Source: Timema cristinae (Eukaryota; Arthropoda; Insecta; Phasmatodea; Timematidae). Taken from it: a stretch of DNA of 64,000 nt. The DNA lies in contig JBCFYV010000100.1 in NCBI GenBank assembly GCA_039000515.1, forward strand, positions 28,376,014 through 28,440,013, given 5' to 3'. Shown piece after piece: positions 60,132 through 64,000 of the stretch (position 1 is its first letter; each line of letters opens with the position of its first letter). The notes under the pieces were generated by a model. The model was not told the origin of the DNA. It searched no databases and saw only the letters and a program-made list of their open reading frames with translations. The translations under genes and the position numbers were made by a program.

Positions 60132-61176
60132 AACAAATTTAAAAAAGAGGGGAAAGAAAAGTACTAAATATTTATCTTGAAGTTAAGATAAAAGTAAAGC
60201 TCACTGCTAGTTCTCAAATAAATTAAAATTTTCTGTTTTGATTCTGTCAAAAAATCACTGTATTTTTTTAGAGGAAGGCTAAATATAGAGTCCATATCAT
60301 CAAGCTAAGTCTTATAGTCCCTGCAAATATGCTTAAAAAATAGTTGAAAATGATCTAATCTCACGTATTCACAGTTTTCATATGTTGAAATATCGCATTG
60401 TATAATTAAATATTGAGTTAGAGCTGAACGTTTGCGCAGTAATTTATCGCTTACCAAGGCGGCCCAGTTTATATAAATTATTAATAAATTATGTAAAAAT
60501 TATTTGTATGGCATATAATATATAAGAAAAATTTAAAAACTAATCTTCAAAAGGAAACCTTATTATATAATTATTCACTATAATTTTCATTTCACAATAA
60601 GAGAACAAACAAATAAAGATTTGTAATTAATGTGATTGTAGTTTGGAGTTGTTAGAAGATGGTAGGGTTATGAAAGAGGGGTGTGTTCAAGGGGATGAGG
60701 GAACCCCCTTCCCCCGAAGAGAACTAAATCCTCTGAGAATGCCTTAATGATCTTGTTCCCCCCCCCCCCTCAAATGAAGTGTAAGCGTGAAAGGACCACT
60801 GCTATGACTCCCGCACTTTAAGTTTTCAAACTCGTCCTAACTTACCCCACAAGAATGCTTCATACTTATATTACTTGCCGGTTTCGATGGTTGATTAAAC
60901 TCTTACGTTTGATAAACACATGTAACTAACAAAGGGTTTTGTATTTTGTTGGTGTGAAAAAAATGTATAGTTTAATAAACACGTATATGGTCTTTATTTT
61001 ACTAATCGGTAAATTAGATCAATGCTTACATTCGAACGAGAAAACTTTTAAAGTGCGGTTTTATAAATTAATCATTTGACAACCGTGAAATTTAGATCAG
61101 TTTGAGAGTTTTTTTTAATACAAAATAGTTTCATTTACAATTTTGTTTCATATATACTTTTATATATCGACCTTGT
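60132..61176. other. AT-rich spacer
   Basis: No gene seen; a poly-C run at about 60761-60770. Confidence 0.5.
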
Positions 61177-61407
61177 CAGCCGCGTGTTACTTTCGCTGTA
61201 GAATATACTGCCGATGACAGAGCGATCTAGGTTCGAATCTCGGCCGGTGTACTGAGGTTTTTTCTAAATGGTTTTCCACTCTCCCTCCATGCATAAAATT
61301 CGGTTACACTTATTTTTACAAATATAACCTCCATAATCCCTAAAACCTTTAGTGGAGTTAGTACACAGGCATATAATCCAAACGGGTAGAAGACGCGATG
61401 TTATAAA
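61177..61407 (+). mobile_element. SINE-C copy, partial head
   Basis: tactgccgatgacagagcga, B box taggttcgaatctcggccgg, tggttttccactctccctcc, and a 3' domain ending ccaaacgggtagaagacgcg. A (TA)n tract follows it. Confidence 0.85.
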
Positions 61408-61413
61408 ATACTG

Positions 61414-61575
61414 TTGTGTATATAATATATATATGTATATATATATATATAATAATATATTTATATATAATATATATATATACTTATATATATTTATATA
61501 TATATATTTTATATATACATATTTATATATTTATATATACATATTTATATATTTATATATATATTTTATTTATTT
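61414..61575. repeat. TA-rich repeat tract
   Basis: (TA)n mixed with tatatttatatata-type units. Overlapping ORFs rich in Tyr and Ile are low-complexity artefacts. Confidence 0.95.
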
Positions 61576-62992
61576 ATATGGTAAAACTGTTTTACTGGTC
61601 TCAATTTAACTTTTCTCTAATGAAAACCCAAACTAGGCTACGATAGTATGTTTAGTTCGAGCTGTGATACTTATTAAAGGGTTACATCTTACTTCTGTAC
61701 TACAAACAGAATTTTGTAATTGATAGGGACAGTGTTTTAATAAGTTAAATATTTTGTAGGTAATGTGAAGATACATTTATATATTTGTAAATTACACGTT
61801 TATTAAATTAATGAACTCAAATATATTCATAGTGACTAGAAAATTAAATAAAAACAATGTAAGTGCCTGCGTAAATTTTCAAACCAAAGATGACACTATA
61901 GGGAAAGTAAAATACAAAATTATATTTTATTACATACAGAATGTACATAATTATACGATTATTTCTAATCTAAATAGCAGGTAAGAAAATCTTTTTCATA
62001 AATAGCTCTGACCAAGCATCTCAATCCCGGAAAATTTTTATAAATTCATATCTTTTAAATCCAAAAATGCACTGTCAATACGCCTAATGGAAAAGATAGG
62101 TTAAGGATGAAAATAGCACACAAAAATACAACTGACGGAATTACTACCAAGCACACACATACCCAAAATGTGCTTTATGATAAAAACGGAAGTGAATCTT
62201 TGTGACGGAAGTGGACGTAAAAGCAAGCAGCATGCAGCAGTAACAATCAACAGGGAGGTTGTTTTTTTTTCTGCTGCGGTGGACTCGAAAACACACTCTT
62301 CCTCTATGAAATGTTGATGAAGCTACGAGTGCTGGTTTACTTTCAGTTCGTCTACTATTTTATTGTACTCCCTATTCTCTTTCCGCTTTGAAAACGCAGG
62401 GGATTAAGGGTGAAAGCATTGCCACCTAATGTATGTATTACAAGGGAAAGTAACGTGTATTCCGGTTGTTAGCGAAAGATTGTCCAATTTCATAATATCT
62501 TAGATCTTGTGATATTTATATGGTAGGGACATACTTTTATATTGCCTCTTTTTCATTTAAATACTCCTCTCCTTAGCGACAGAATCATTAAAAATAAACA
62601 AGATCGTTACTAGGGGAAAAAAAACTAAACCACACACCATCAACTCTTAAAGTCATAACAAAGAATACTACACATGTCTAAGCCTTTTAAATTATGCTAC
62701 TTTTTTAAAATAAATGGTACGGCATAGTTGTGGACACTTTCTCAAAAGGCCTCTTTTAGTGTGACACAAAATTTTCAAAATGGGTACTCAATAAGCCGCC
62801 CCCCAAAAAATATAAATTGTTATTCATTATGTAAAACCAGTTTCAAATGTCAATTTTCCTAACAAAATGTTAGCGCCATTTTCTATTGATTACAAATTTT
62901 CAAAAATATATCTTCAGTAAATTATCCCTGATTATTTTTTATTTTAAAGAAAACCAGTGGTAACTTATTTATCATGTAAAACTCATATATTG
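61576..62992. other. AT-rich spacer
   Basis: No gene seen. Near 62900 the string cagtaaattatccctgatta recalls cagtaaattatccttaattt near 402, a weak sign of a shared old repeat. Confidence 0.4.
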
Positions 62993-63102
62993 AGGTACTT
63001 AACGAGAACTTTCTTAACCGACTGATTAAATAAGCACACGAGAATTTCTATGAGCAAAAGCAAAAGGGCCTACCAATTTTGCCGGGAAAGGTATTTTCAC
63101 AC
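62993..63102. repeat. Second copy of the 24488 repeat
   Basis: taaccgactgattaaataag, cacacgagaatttctatgag and aggtattttcacaca match 24488-24596 with scattered differences. The inverted right part is not evident here. Confidence 0.7.
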
Positions 63103-63177
63103 ATTTTCTTTCTACACACAAATACATGTGCATTTTCTCTAAAGTTCACCTTTATAATCATTATATCATTAGTTTAA
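63103..63177 (+). mobile_element. SINE-C body fragment
   Basis: tctacacacaaatacatgtg, cattttctctaaagttcacc and atcattagttta resemble the SINE-C body. A SINE-A is inserted directly after it. Confidence 0.5.
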
Positions 63178-63441
63178 TGGTGACCTGGTGGTCTAGGGGT
63201 AAGGTGTCAGACTTCTATGCTGGCGGCCGGGGTTCAATCCTCGGTCCCGGCATAGATTTATCTGATTTCCAAACCCTTCCTTCACCTTTGACAAGACATC
63301 TTGTGAATGTGGGGAATGCCAGGCCACCACCGTGGTTCGGATTCCACGTTAAACTGTAGGTCCTCCATTTCATCTCACAATCACCCTACCATTACACATT
63401 AGCGTAATTGCGTATAACCCGAACGGGTAGTAAGACGTGGA
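63178..63441 (+). mobile_element. SINE-A1, full head, no (AAT)n tail
   Basis: Head ggtgacctggtggtctaggg, B-box-like ggggttcaatcctcggtccc, A1 linker tgacaagacatcttgtgaat, 3' domain ending gggtagtaagacgtgg. It stops before the usual (AAT)n, so the 3' end is truncated or lost. Confidence 0.93.
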
Positions 63442-64000
63442 TCACCTAAATACATCCACAAAATAAGTGCAGAACATTACAAACATTCACTTATGGTTTT
63501 GTAATATTCAAGAAAATATGTTGATGCAAATAATTTCGGTTGTATTTTAGTTCATTTCTCGTATGTAGACTAAGCTAGTAGTCGCCAGAGCCCCCTCGTT
63601 AAACATTTAAATGCCGCCTCTATTTGCCCTCCTACCGTGGTACGACCAGTCACCATTTAGAGATGATTGCCAAAGGCAACAAGAGGGTAAAAAATATGGC
63701 TGGGTGTGTTATTTATCGCAAACATATGCTAGGGTGCCACGCATATACATGCCATTCTGAAATTGACGGAAACTATTGGGTAGAAGGGGGAAGCAATGAA
63801 TCATCAAAAATAATGAGTATTATCGGTTTTAAACCTTACCCGCATTGTACATATTACAATCATGTTTGACATATTATATGCATATTTATATTAGTTTTAA
63901 AAGATTTTTGCTTGATTTTGTTAAATTTGTCTTTTAAATCAATCCTAAGAAAATTATATAGTTATCAATATTTCCTTCATGTGTGAGTATATAGAGTTTT
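63442..64000. other. Spacer, no gene seen
   Basis: An open frame at 63624-63869 starts at a non-ATG codon and has no recognised family. Confidence 0.45.

Noticed and set aside
61352..61646. Tyr/Ile-rich ORFs
   Set aside because: Low-complexity translation of a TA-rich microsatellite.

Overview
This window is repeat-rich, AT-rich animal DNA with no recognisable host gene. The long open reading frames all belong to DNA transposons: one spliced gene, one intact single-frame gene and one broken gene. The remainder is tRNA-headed SINEs, pieces of non-LTR retrotransposons (LINEs), small terminal-inverted-repeat (TIR) or foldback elements, microsatellites and featureless AT-rich spacer. Introns, TA target duplications, tRNA-derived SINEs with A/B boxes and (AAT)n tails, and a degenerate CCTAA tract (the insect telomere motif) point to an arthropod. 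Translated SINE fragments resemble strings I remember from stick-insect (Timema) protein predictions. I hold the phasmid suggestion only moderately.

Layout. 3.5-6.4 kb: an apparently complete element with a 21-bp perfect TIR and a two-exon transposase of the DUF7869-like type. 10.6-11.7 kb: two SINEs. 12.9-15.9 kb: Pogo-1, a pogo/Tigger-like element whose transposase carries one frameshift and one nonsense change. 17.2-18.0 kb: a LINE 3' end in which 15 codons have been amplified into a 45-bp minisatellite. 18.4-25.3 kb: a dense SINE cluster plus a TTAA-ended TIR element and a possible small secreted ORF. 26-29 kb: foldback elements, a LINE fragment and a SINE. 29.9-36.1 kb: two inverted, diverged arms of an unknown sequence, one holding a headless SINE whose empty site survives in the other arm. 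40.2-43.1 kb: Pogo-2, with an intact 618-aa transposase ending in a PHD finger. 46.2-48.1 kb: a LINE fragment, a SINE and a hAT-like non-autonomous element with internal tandem units. 49.4-64 kb: SINEs, a foldback copy, a pogo-like MITE and simple repeats.

How the parts relate. The transposases act on their own TIRs and may mobilise short TIR relatives, though no short element here can be assigned to a source with certainty. SINE families A, B and C have different tRNA-like heads but share one 3' domain ending in (AAT)n, which suggests a common LINE partner; that LINE is not in the window. The most notable pattern is that Pogo-1 and Pogo-2, whose terminal sequences are unrelated, are colinear to within a few bases across their 5' leaders. 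Each places an inverted pair of its own terminal motif inside the 5'UTR intron.
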